Positions 11,132-19,384 of a stretch of 64,000 bases of DNA are shown here, piece by piece. The stretch is from Sphingomonas_D zeicaulis (GTDB lineage Bacteria; Pseudomonadota; Alphaproteobacteria; Sphingomonadales; Sphingomonadaceae). A program made the position numbers and the translations under genes. The DNA is taken from assembly GCF_050433225.1 (NCBI RefSeq), contig NZ_JBNPXQ010000001.1, positions 1,798,001-1,862,000 of the forward strand, in the 5' to 3' direction. Numbering within the stretch: position 1 is the first letter of the stretch; each line of letters begins with the position of its first letter. Below the pieces are notes generated by a model. That model did no database searches. It was not told the DNA's origin and saw only the letters and a program-made list of their open reading frames with translations.

Positions 11132-13281
11132 GCGGCAAATCCTTCGTAACGCAGGATGATGGTTGAAAGCGGCGGCAAGGTGAGCGACAGCGATTGTGCC
11201 TGACCATGGCCAGCGGCGCCATTGGCGAACAGCGCCCCGCCATTGCCAAGGCCGCTGCCGCCATAGCCGACGGCATCGGTGCTGATGATCTCCCGCCATT
11301 CACCGGCCAGCGGCGCGCCGACATGATAGCCGGTGCGGGGCACCGGCGTCATGTTGGCGACGACCAGCAGCGGCGCGGCACCGCCTGCGGGATCGCTGCG
11401 GAGAAAGGCGAAGACGCTGTTGTCGACATCGTCGCCGATGAGCCAGGCGAAGCCGCGCGCATCGGCATCCGATGCGTGGAGCGCAGGTTCGGCGAGGTAG
11501 ATCGCGTTCAGGTCGCGAACCAGCGCCTGCACCCCGGCATGGTCAGGCCGACCCAGCGCCTGCCAGTCGATCTGGCCGTCATGGTTCCATTCGCGCCATT
11601 GCGCAGTCTCGTCCCCCATGAACAGCAGCTTCTTGCCCGGATGCGTCCACATGAAGCCATAATAGGCGCGCAGGTTGGCGAATTTCTGCCAGTCGTCGCC
11701 AGGCATCTTGCCGATCAGCGATTTCTTGCCGTGAACGACTTCGTCATGGCTGAGCGGCAATATGAAGCGCTCGGTGAAGGCATAGACCATCCCGAAGGTC
11801 ATGTCGCCATGGTGCCAGCGGCGGTGAACCGCCTCATGCTCCATGTAGCGGAGCGTGTCGTTCATCCAGCCCATGTTCCACTTGAACGCGAACCCGAGGC
11901 CGCCGCTGTCGGGCGATGCCGTTACACCAGGAAAAGCTGTCGATTCCTCGGCGATGGTGATCGCCCCCGGGCAGCGTTCCGCAACGACACGGTTCATCCG
12001 CTGGAGGAAAGCGATCGATTCCAGATTCTCGCGACCGCCATAGCGATTGGGGATCCATTCCCCCGCCTTGCGGCTATAGTCCCGGTAGAGCATCGACGCG
12101 ACCGCATCGACCCTGAGCCCGTCAACGTGGAAGCGCTCCAGCCACCAGAGTGCCGAGGCGATCAGCATCCCCGCCACTTCGGCGCGGCCGAGATTGTAGA
12201 TCGCTGTGTTCCAGTCGGGATGGAAGCCCTCCCGCGGGTCGGCATGTTCGTACAGCGCGGTCCCGTCGAAATGCGCCAGGCCATGTGCGTCCGTGGGAAA
12301 ATGCGCCGGCACCCAATCGAGGATCACGCCGATACCGGCAGCATGGCAGCGATCGACGAAGCGCGCGAACTGTTCGGGGCTGCCGTAACGCGCGGAGGGC
12401 GCGAATTGCGAAAGCGGCTGATAGCCCCAGGATCCGCCGAACGGATGCTCCATGATCGGCATCAGTTCGACATGAGTGAAGCCCAGGTCCGAGAGATAGG
12501 GGATCAGCTGGTCGCCGATCTGATCCCAGTCATGCTCGCCGCCGTGCCAGGGCCGCCGCCAGGATCCGGCGTGCAATTCGTAGATCGAGATCGGCGCGCC
12601 GGCATGGTGTCGCGCGGCGCGCCCTGCCATCCACGCCGCGTCGTTCCAGACGAAGTCCGGCTCCAGCGCGACGATCGAGGCGGTGGCGGGCGGCAGTTCA
12701 GTCGCGCGGGCCAGCGGGTCGGCCTTTTCGCGCCGGACCCCGTCAGCACCGGTCACGGCATATTTGTAGCGCGCGCCCGGGTTCACGCCCGGCACGAACA
12801 ATTCCCACACGCCGGCGCCATGGCGGAGCCGCATCGGCAGCTTGTCCGCATTCCAGCCCGTGAAGTCGCCGATCACGCTCACCGCCTGCGCGTTGGGCGC
12901 CCAGACCGCGAAGCCAGTGCCTTCGACGCCGTCGATCGTACAGGGATTGGCGCCGAGACGCAGCGGCAGATCCCAATGCGCGCCCTCCCCCATCAGATGG
13001 AGGTCCAACTCGCCCAGCAGAGGCGGGAAGCGATAGGGATCCTCGGCATCGGCACTGCCGTCGGGCCATTCGATGTGGAAGCTGTAGGGGCCGTCCGCAG
13101 GCGCCTGCCCCACGAACAATCCGCGGGTTGAGGTCTCGCGCATGCGCAACCGGCCACCGGCCGTAACCAGCCATACGCCGATGGCGCCAGGCTGGAATGT
13201 CCTGACGACATCCTCGTGCCGACCAAGATAGCCGAACGGGTCCGACAGCCATTCCGATACGCGCCTAGCGGCCTGCTTCAC
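11128..13281 (-). CDS. glgB: 1,4-alpha-glucan branching enzyme GlgB
   Basis: GlgB cuts alpha-1,4 glucan chains and rejoins them as alpha-1,6 branches. The 717-residue protein has two N-terminal beta domains (GTGFAVWAPNAQAVSVIGDF marks the CBM48), then a GH13 barrel with HVDGLRVDAVASMLY (Asp392), ITIAEESTAFP (Glu445) and LPLSHDEVVHGKKS. Its length and the long N-terminus fit bacterial type-1 GlgB. It is the first gene of the leftward operon and faces glgC across a 135-base shared promoter region. The last codon overlaps the TTG start of glgX. Confidence 0.95.
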
Positions 13282-13416
13282 CCCGGTCCCCCTTCACCAT
13301 CACCGCGCTCCGAACGACGTAACAAGGAAAAGTGTCCATGCCGCAGAAATTCATGGAACCGAAAGGCCGTCAGGAACGCTTCCATGCCGGGCAACTTTCT
13401 GAACGGATATTCATGC
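13282..13416. promoter_or_regulatory. Divergent promoter region glgB / glgC
   Basis: These 135 bases separate the two divergent halves of the glycogen/trehalose cluster and must hold both promoters. I cannot assign -10/-35 boxes or an operator with confidence. Two in-frame upstream starts for glgC (including ATG 13384, preceded by AGGAA) lie inside, so the 5' end of glgC may reach into it. Confidence 0.5.
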
Positions 13417-14685
13417 ATGCCGCCTAGCGCCACGTTGCGAGGCCTCGTTACCCGCCAGGCCATGGCCATCGTCCTTGCCGGCGGCCGTGGCAGCCGTTTG
13501 ATGGAATTGACAGACAAACGCGCCAAACCCGCCGTTTACTTCGGCGGCAAGACACGGATCATCGACTTTGCGCTCTCGAACGCGCTGAATTCGGGTATTC
13601 CGCGCATCGGGGTCGCCACCCAATACAAGGCGCACTCGCTGATCCGCCACCTGCAGCACGGCTGGAGCTTCTTTCGTCCGGAACGGAACGAAAGCTTCGA
13701 CATTCTGCCGGCCAGCCAGCGTATTTCCGAAGACAACTGGTACATGGGCACGGCCGATGCCATCTACCAGAATCTGGACATCATCGAGAGCTACGCGCCG
13801 AAGTACCTGCTGATCCTGGCCGGCGATCATGTCTACAAGCAGGATTACGGCGTGATGCTTGAAGAGCATTGCGAGGGCGGGGCAAGCGTCACCGTCGGCT
13901 GTGTCGAGGTCCCGCGCATGGAAGCGACGGGTTTCGGCGTCATGCACGTCGATGACAATGATCGGATCATCGACTTCCTCGAAAAGCCCAAGGATCCGCC
14001 CGCCATGCCCGGCCGCCCGGATGTTGCGCTGGCGAGCATGGGGATCTATGTTTTCGAAACCAAGCTGTTGACGGAGGTGCTGCGCGACAACGCTGCAAAC
14101 CCAAACTCATCGCATGATTTCGGCAAGGACATCATCCCGCAACTCGTCGCCGGCGGGAACGCCCGGGCGCATCACTTCAGCAAGTCGGCACTCCGCTCAG
14201 GCCCCGAAGCAGAGCCTTACTGGCGCGATGTCGGCACACTGGATGCTTATTTCGCAGCCAATATTGATCTCACGACGACCGTGCCGGATCTGGATCTCTA
14301 CGATCGCGAATGGCCAATCTGGACTTACGCCGAAATGACGGCACCGGCGAAGTTCGTACATGACGAAGATGGGAGACGCGGCGAAGCGATCGCTTCGCTC
14401 GTCTCGGGCGATTGCATCGTTTCCGGGGCGGCGCTGCGGCACGCGTTGCTGTTCACGGGTGTCCGCGTCAACAGCTTCTCTTCCATTGAGAACGCAGTGC
14501 TGATGCCGCGTGTGAACATCGGCCGTTCCGTGCGGCTGAAGAATGTGATCGTCGATCGCGGCGTCGAAATTCCGTCTGGGCTCGTCGTCGGCGAGGATCC
14601 CGTGGAGGATGCCCGTCGCTTCCGCCGCACGGAGAACGGCATCTGCCTCATCAACGCAGACATGATCGCGGCACTGAGGCGCTGA
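13417..14685 (+). CDS. glgC: Glucose-1-phosphate adenylyltransferase GlgC
   Basis: GlgC makes ADP-glucose from glucose-1-phosphate and ATP, the committed step of glycogen synthesis. The protein is 422 residues from ATG 13417. It shows the pyrophosphorylase signature VLAGGRGSRLMELTDKRAKP, RIIDFALSNALNSGI, the sugar-phosphate site FLEKP, and a C-terminal left-handed beta-helix region. ATG 13384 in the same frame would add 11 residues; 13417 gives the family's usual short N-terminus of about 17 residues before LAGG. The stop overlaps the glgA start (TGATG), so the two are translationally coupled. Allosteric control by glycolytic intermediates is known for the family and is not visible here. Confidence 0.93.
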   Translation: MPPSATLRGLVTRQAMAIVLAGGRGSRLMELTDKRAKPAVYFGGKTRIIDFALSNALNSGIPRIGVATQYKAHSLIRHLQHGWSFFRPERNESFDILPASQRISEDNWYMGTADAIYQNLDIIESYAPKYLLILAGDHVYKQDYGVMLEEHCEGGASVTVGCVEVPRMEATGFGVMHVDDNDRIIDFLEKPKDPPAMPGRPDVALASMGIYVFETKLLTEVLRDNAANPNSSHDFGKDIIPQLVAGGNARAHHFSKSALRSGPEAEPYWRDVGTLDAYFAANIDLTTTVPDLDLYDREWPIWTYAEMTAPAKFVHDEDGRRGEAIASLVSGDCIVSGAALRHALLFTGVRVNSFSSIENAVLMPRVNIGRSVRLKNVIVDRGVEIPSGLVVGEDPVEDARRFRRTENGICLINADMIAALRR

Positions 14686-16145
14686 TGCCGCTCCAACTGC
14701 TGTCGGTTGCGCCCGAGATCTTCCCGCTCGTCAAAACCGGCGGTCTTGCGGACGTAGCAGGTGCTCTACCTGCGGCACTCGCCGCGCAGAACGTGCGGGT
14801 CACAACACTCGTTCCCGGCTATCGACAGGTGCTCGACGCGCTGGGCGATGGCGAGGTGGTCGGCGAATATCCTGCGTTGATGGGCGGCCCGGCGGTTATC
14901 CGCCGCGGCTCGGCGGCAGAACTCGACCTGTTCGTGCTCGATGCGCCGCACCTCTACGTGCGCGATGGCAATCCTTATGTGGCGCCCGACGGGCGCGACT
15001 GGCCGGACAATCCTGTGCGGTTTGCGGCGCTTGCCCGCGTAGCGGCGGATATCGCGCAGGGCCGCATCGGAGGATGGCAACCCGATATCGTGCAGACGCA
15101 CGATTGGCAGGCGGCCCTTGCCGCCGCCTATCTCCACTTCGATCCGCCCGGAAAGCGGCCGCCGGTGGTGATGACGATACACAACCTGGCCTTCCAGGGC
15201 ATTTTTCCCGCCTACCTTCTGGACACGCTTGGTCTACCGGCGGACGCCTATGCCATCGACGGCATGGAATATCATGGCTCGATCAGTTTCCTAAAGGCCG
15301 GCCTTGTCTATGCCGATCATGTCAGCACCGTATCCCCCACCTATGCGCGCGAGATCCTGACGCGGGAAAACGGCATGGGGCTCGATGGCGTGCTCGCGAC
15401 ACGTGCAGGCCATGTCAGCGGCATTCTCAACGGCATCGATACCCGCGTCTGGGATCCGGCCACCGACCCACTGATCGCGGCCCAATATAGCGCGACCAAC
15501 CCCGACGGGCGCGAGGCAAACAAGCGAGCGCTGCAGGCGGCCTTCGGCCTGCCGCAGACGCCCGAACCCTTTCTGCTGGGCTCAGTCGGCCGACTGACCG
15601 AGCAGAAGGGCATCGACATTCTGATAGATGCACTGCCGACGCTGCTGAAGATGGGCGGGCAGTTCGTGCTGCTGGGCAGCGGCGACCCGGCGTTCGAGGA
15701 CGCATGTCGGGCAATGTCGACCGCCTATCCGGATCGCATTGCCTGCCGCATCGGCTATGACGAGACCATCGCGCATTTGATCCAGGCCGGATCGGATGCA
15801 CTGATCGTACCATCCCGCTTCGAACCGTGCGGTCTGACGCAACTTTGCGCGTTGCGCTATGGCGCGGTGCCAATCGTCGCGCGGGTCGGCGGACTTGCAG
15901 ATACGGTGATCGACGCCAATCCGGCAGCGCTATCGGCGCGCGTCGCTACCGGGCTGCAGTTCGCTGCGGGCTCGACGCCCGCACTGATCGAAGCCTTGCA
16001 TCGCGCCGGAACGCTGTACGCCGATCAGCGGCAGTGGGCGAATATACGTCAGAACGGATTGGCGTCGGACGTATCCTGGGAACAGGCGGCGTCACAATAC
16101 GCCGCGCTGTTCCACAACTTGATCAGGACGCAGGTTTTGGCTTGA
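14685..16145 (+). CDS. glgA: Glycogen synthase GlgA (ADP-glucose)
   Basis: GlgA adds glucose from ADP-glucose to the non-reducing end of glycogen. The 486-residue protein begins with LLSVAPEIFPLVKTGGLADVAGALP, the bacterial GlgA signature in which Lys of KTGGL contacts ADP-glucose. The GT5 fold continues with QTHDWQAAL, SVGRLTEQKGID and the acceptor/nucleotide loop SRFEPCGLTQL. The start overlaps the glgC stop by one base. The 3' end overlaps the end of the convergent DUF2934 gene by 23 bases. Length is normal. Confidence 0.95.
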   Translation: MPLQLLSVAPEIFPLVKTGGLADVAGALPAALAAQNVRVTTLVPGYRQVLDALGDGEVVGEYPALMGGPAVIRRGSAAELDLFVLDAPHLYVRDGNPYVAPDGRDWPDNPVRFAALARVAADIAQGRIGGWQPDIVQTHDWQAALAAAYLHFDPPGKRPPVVMTIHNLAFQGIFPAYLLDTLGLPADAYAIDGMEYHGSISFLKAGLVYADHVSTVSPTYAREILTRENGMGLDGVLATRAGHVSGILNGIDTRVWDPATDPLIAAQYSATNPDGREANKRALQAAFGLPQTPEPFLLGSVGRLTEQKGIDILIDALPTLLKMGGQFVLLGSGDPAFEDACRAMSTAYPDRIACRIGYDETIAHLIQAGSDALIVPSRFEPCGLTQLCALRYGAVPIVARVGGLADTVIDANPAALSARVATGLQFAAGSTPALIEALHRAGTLYADQRQWANIRQNGLASDVSWEQAASQYAALFHNLIRTQVLA

Positions 16146-16554
16146 CCGTCGTCTTGCGCTGGGTGCCGGTAACCTTCTTGACCGCAGAAGCCGCAGCCTC
16201 GGCGACCTTCGCAGGTGCAGCGCGCACTGCAGCCCGCTTGCGCGGCGGGGCGGGCTCTGGCGATGCGGAGGCCGTTTCCATATCGTCGGAACCGGCATCC
16301 TTGGGCCAAGCTTCTTCAGTCGTGGGAATTGCTGGTTTGACAGCGCTGTTGCTCGAGACCGACTTGGCGACGCCCGTGTTGGTTGCGACATTTGGTGCGG
16401 CCGCTGCCGTAACTGTCTCGTCAGACAGCGTTTCCGCCGCAATCTCGCGGCTGGCGCGAAACCAATGCTCATCATGCCGCCCGGAGGGACGCCCCTCCCT
16501 CTCCCAGAGCGCATAGGCCCTGTCGCGCACTCTGCGCTCGCGATCGTTGCTCAT
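16123..16554 (-). CDS. DUF2934-domain protein
   Basis: This 143-residue protein starts at ATG 16554, preceded by GGAGG at five bases. Residues about 4-40 (RVRDRAYALWEREGRPSGR, then HDEHWFRA) match DUF2934, a short motif found in many alphaproteobacterial proteins of unknown function. The rest is Ala/Pro/Thr-rich with a basic, histone-tail-like C-terminus (VKKVTGTQRKTTVKPKP), so it is probably disordered and may bind nucleic acid or membrane. A longer version from 16632 adds an unlikely N-terminus. Its end overlaps glgA. DUF2934 genes often sit next to glycogen or trehalose genes; whether it acts with them is an open inference. Confidence 0.75.
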   Translation of the reverse strand: MSNDRERRVRDRAYALWEREGRPSGRHDEHWFRASREIAAETLSDETVTAAAAPNVATNTGVAKSVSSNSAVKPAIPTTEEAWPKDAGSDDMETASASPEPAPPRKRAAVRAAPAKVAEAAASAVKKVTGTQRKTTVKPKPAS

Positions 16555-16665
16555 TCCCGCCTCCATCTTTTGATGCCGCTCCGCGGTGAACGAGCACGAA
16601 ACGCAGGCGTTCCAACGTGCGGCGGCAATCATAAGGAAAGACGACGAAATTTCGCCGCGATCAGG

Positions 16666-16917
16666 TCAGGCCGCCCGGTCCAGCGCAGACTGCGCGGCAA
16701 TCGCCACCTGGGTGCGGTTGCGCAGGTTCAACTTGCGCATCAAGGCCGTCATGTGCGCTTTGACCGTCGCTTCCGCGATGCCGAGATCATAGGCGATCTG
16801 CTTGTTGGCGAGGCCGGAACAAACACCGCGCATGACCTTGAGCTGCGTCGGCGTCAGCTTGCCGAACGCAACTACGCGATCGTCTTGCCCTGCACCCGCT
16901 TGCGAGACTTGCTCCAT
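16666..16917 (-). CDS. Stand-alone LuxR/NarL-type HTH protein
   Basis: This small protein, 83 residues from ATG 16917 with GGGAGAG upstream, consists almost only of a LuxR-type helix-turn-helix: LTPTQLKVMRGVCSGLANKQ, then AYDLGIAEATVKAHMTALMRKL. No receiver domain precedes it. Either it acts without phosphorylation or a partner protein provides sensing. A 21-residue extension to 16980 is possible but has a weaker start. It lies between the DUF2934 gene and a divergent GntR-type regulator. It is a candidate regulator of the neighbouring storage genes by position only. Confidence 0.8.
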   Translation of the reverse strand: MEQVSQAGAGQDDRVVAFGKLTPTQLKVMRGVCSGLANKQIAYDLGIAEATVKAHMTALMRKLNLRNRTQVAIAAQSALDRAA

Positions 16918-17155
16918 GACATCGCTCTCCCTTACGCACTGCCTCGCCGGGTTCCCGCCAAGGCCCTCCTCTGCACCCAACCCGTATGACAGATAATTTG
17001 AATCAGTTGGACAGATTTAGGCTATATCGGGCGAATTAGTCAGTCAACTCCGCATTTGTGACGAGCGATAGCGCTAACCTGTCCTACAGACTACCGGTGG
17101 CACGCGACCAAGGTGGCACTTTGCGCGGGTGGTGTCCGGCGCCTATGATGGCGAA
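16918..17155. promoter_or_regulatory. Divergent intergenic region with small palindromes
   Basis: The gap lies between the HTH gene and the FadR-like gene. It holds TAGCGCTA (17069-17076) and CTGTCCTACAG (17079-17089), short palindromes placed just upstream of the FadR-like gene where an autoregulatory operator would be expected. No gene is visible in this gap. Confidence 0.4.
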
Positions 17156-17857
17156 ATGAACGGTTTCGTGACGATGATGGCCAGTGATGAGCGGCTGGCG
17201 GACCGCGCCTATGCGGGCATCGTCGGCATCATCAACGACAATCATCTCGAAGTGGGAGACCGGCTTCCCTCCGAAGCTCGACTGGCCGAGACCTTCGGCA
17301 TGTCGCGTACCGTGATCCGCGAAGCGCTGGTGCGGCTGGCGGCGGACGGCATCACTGCCGCGCGGCGCGGCGCCGGATCCTTCGTCAAGCGCCGTCCGTC
17401 CGAACGGTTGGCCGAGCATGTTCCGATGGACGGGCTTTCCGCCACCCTGGGCAGCTACGAGGTGCGCTTCGTCCTCGAAGCCGAAGCCGCACGGCTGGCG
17501 GCGATGCGCCGCTCCGCCGAGCAGATGGACGAGATCGACCGCGCGATGACACGGCTGCGCGCCGCCCTGCTCGCCAGCGGACCGGCGCATGCCGAGGATA
17601 TGGCGCTGCATCGCGCGATCCTGCAGGGTACCGCAAACCCGGCGTTCGTTATCGCTTTTGACCATATGCATGAAGAGATCGGCCGCATCATGCGCGCCGG
17701 CGTAGACATCTCCCGCTCGCGCCCGCCCGAAGCGATCGCTGCTATGCTGAACGAGCATGACGTGATCGTCGATGCGATCCGCGCGCAGGATGCAGACGGC
17801 GCGGCGCTGGCGATGCGCTGGCACCTTTCGCAGGGCCGCAAGCGGCTGATGCCCTGA
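17156..17857 (+). CDS. FadR/GntR-family transcriptional regulator
   Basis: This 233-residue protein has an N-terminal winged helix (ADRAYAGIVGIINDNHLEVGDRL, SEARLAETFGMSRTVIREAL) and an all-helical FCD ligand-binding domain (RFVLEAEAARLAAMRR, EDMALHRAILQGTANP, NEHDVIVDAI). This is the FadR subfamily, whose members usually bind organic acids or sugar acids. The Asp and His residues of the FCD metal site appear present. Starts at GTG 17129, ATG 17156 and ATG 17174/17177 are all possible; none has a clear ribosome-binding site, so 17156 is provisional. The ligand and target are unknown, as no matching catabolic operon lies beside it. Confidence 0.85.
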   Translation: MNGFVTMMASDERLADRAYAGIVGIINDNHLEVGDRLPSEARLAETFGMSRTVIREALVRLAADGITAARRGAGSFVKRRPSERLAEHVPMDGLSATLGSYEVRFVLEAEAARLAAMRRSAEQMDEIDRAMTRLRAALLASGPAHAEDMALHRAILQGTANPAFVIAFDHMHEEIGRIMRAGVDISRSRPPEAIAAMLNEHDVIVDAIRAQDADGAALAMRWHLSQGRKRLMP

Positions 17858-18062
17858 CCCGCCACGGGGAGACCTGCGTCACAGCTTCGATGTGACCCAG
17901 TGAACAGCGCGATGAAACGAATCATCCTATCACGGCGTCATCAACCGCGCTTGGATGATCATAGCGAATCGCATGACGCTGACGAGCGCTCAACTTCGGA
18001 TCATGTGCCAACCGGCCGCAATGGCCAGGGCAGATGCTTCGTCTTTACTGGAGTTCGTCCCG

Positions 18063-19298
18063 ATGCGTGTCAGTGCCAAAACCGTTGCGGCTGCCCTGGC
18101 GACCAGCGTGAGTGCCTTCGTCGTCGCCGCCCCGTTTGCGCTGATGTCGTCGTCGGCGGCGGGCAGCAATCCCCTTCCCGCGGTCACCGCGATCGATCCC
18201 ACCCCGCGCGGCGCCTGGTCGGAAGCAGCTGTACAGGATCTCGTCGCCGAAGCGCATGCCTCGCTCGGAGAGGGCATGGATCCGGCCTCCTATGACATCG
18301 CCGGGCTGCTCGCCGTCGCCGACGGCACCGACACCGCCGAGATCGACCGCCGCGCCAACGCGCTCGCGCTTGCGCTGGCCGATGATTATGCCAATGGCCT
18401 GATCCAGCAGCGCACCCGCTATGACTGGCATATCGAAGCGTCGGGGATGGACCAGATGCAGCTCGCCAGCGGCCTCCGACAGGCGGTAGCCACGGGCGGC
18501 GTCCGCCCGTGGCTGCGCAGCCTGCTGCCGCAGGATCCGCGCTACGCCGCGCTGCGCCACGCCTATGCGACCAGCGGCGACGCCACCGTGCGCGACCGCC
18601 TGCGCGTCAACCTCGAGCGCTGGCGCTGGATGCCCCGCACGCTGGGCGAGGATCATATCTATGTGAACGTACCGAGCTATACGCTGGCGGTGGTCGACAA
18701 TGGCCAGGCCGTTTCGCAATACACTGTCGTCGTCGGATCGCCGCGCACGCCGACCCCACAGCTTGAGTTGCAGGCCAGCTCGATCGTCGTGAACCCCTCG
18801 TGGACGGTGCCGGAAAGCATCGCCCGCAAGGGGATGGGTGCCGGTTTCCAGCGCATTACGACGGGGGGCTATACGCGCTATGTGCAGGCGCCGGGTCCGC
18901 GCAACGCGCTGGGCAAGTTCAAGATCGACATGCCCAACCCGCATGCGATCTACCTGCACGACACGCCGTCCAAGGCGCTGTTTGCCCGGGACTCGCGCGC
19001 GTTCAGCCATGGCTGCATCCGCGTGAAGGATATCGACCGGCTCGCCGCCGAACTGGTCGCGACCGACGATAGTGCCGAGGCGACGCTGGAGCGCGCGGCG
19101 GCGGGCTCGGCGACACGCACCGTCTCGCTCGATCGCAAGCTGCCCGTCTATCTCGTTTACTTCACCGCCGACGTCGATGCGAATGGCCAGCTCAAGATGC
19201 TGGAGGATCCCTATGACCGCGACGCGCGCGTGTTGCAGGATCTGAGCCCGGCCAAGCGGATGGTCGACAAGGTCCCGGCCGCGCCGACTAAGGCATGA
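18063..19298 (+). CDS. L,D-transpeptidase, YkuD family (YcbB type)
   Basis: These enzymes form 3-3 cross-links in peptidoglycan or attach proteins to it in the periplasm. The 411-residue protein has an N-terminal hydrophobic signal segment (about residues 5-32), a helical YcbB-like scaffold (RLRVNLERWRWMPR), and a YkuD catalytic domain with YLHDTPSKALF and the Cys signature SHGCIRVKD. ATG 18063 was chosen because TGGAG lies nine bases upstream and a signal peptide follows at once. The frame is open further upstream but without signal-like sequence. It is a single gene, followed by a hairpin shared with the convergent gene. Confidence 0.9.
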   Translation: MRVSAKTVAAALATSVSAFVVAAPFALMSSSAAGSNPLPAVTAIDPTPRGAWSEAAVQDLVAEAHASLGEGMDPASYDIAGLLAVADGTDTAEIDRRANALALALADDYANGLIQQRTRYDWHIEASGMDQMQLASGLRQAVATGGVRPWLRSLLPQDPRYAALRHAYATSGDATVRDRLRVNLERWRWMPRTLGEDHIYVNVPSYTLAVVDNGQAVSQYTVVVGSPRTPTPQLELQASSIVVNPSWTVPESIARKGMGAGFQRITTGGYTRYVQAPGPRNALGKFKIDMPNPHAIYLHDTPSKALFARDSRAFSHGCIRVKDIDRLAAELVATDDSAEATLERAAAGSATRTVSLDRKLPVYLVYFTADVDANGQLKMLEDPYDRDARVLQDLSPAKRMVDKVPAAPTKA

Positions 19299-19306
19299 CC
19301 CGCTTC

Positions 19307-19328
19307 GCCGGCATCACCCGATGCCGGC
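19307..19328. terminator. Hairpin between convergent genes
   Basis: A perfect 8-bp stem, GCCGGCAT/ATGCCGGC with loop CACCCG, lies directly after the L,D-transpeptidase gene and before the end of the convergent AraC-amidase gene. It could end transcription from the left; no T-run follows. Confidence 0.45.
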
Positions 19329-19384
19329 AGCATCGGACTCGGCGGTGGCGTTCGCGCGCCCCGTCGAGCCCAAGCGCGGGGCGA

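Noticed and set aside
11194..13131. A 645-codon plus-strand frame opposite glgB
   Set aside because: Antisense to a full GlgB; composition is typical of a shadow frame.
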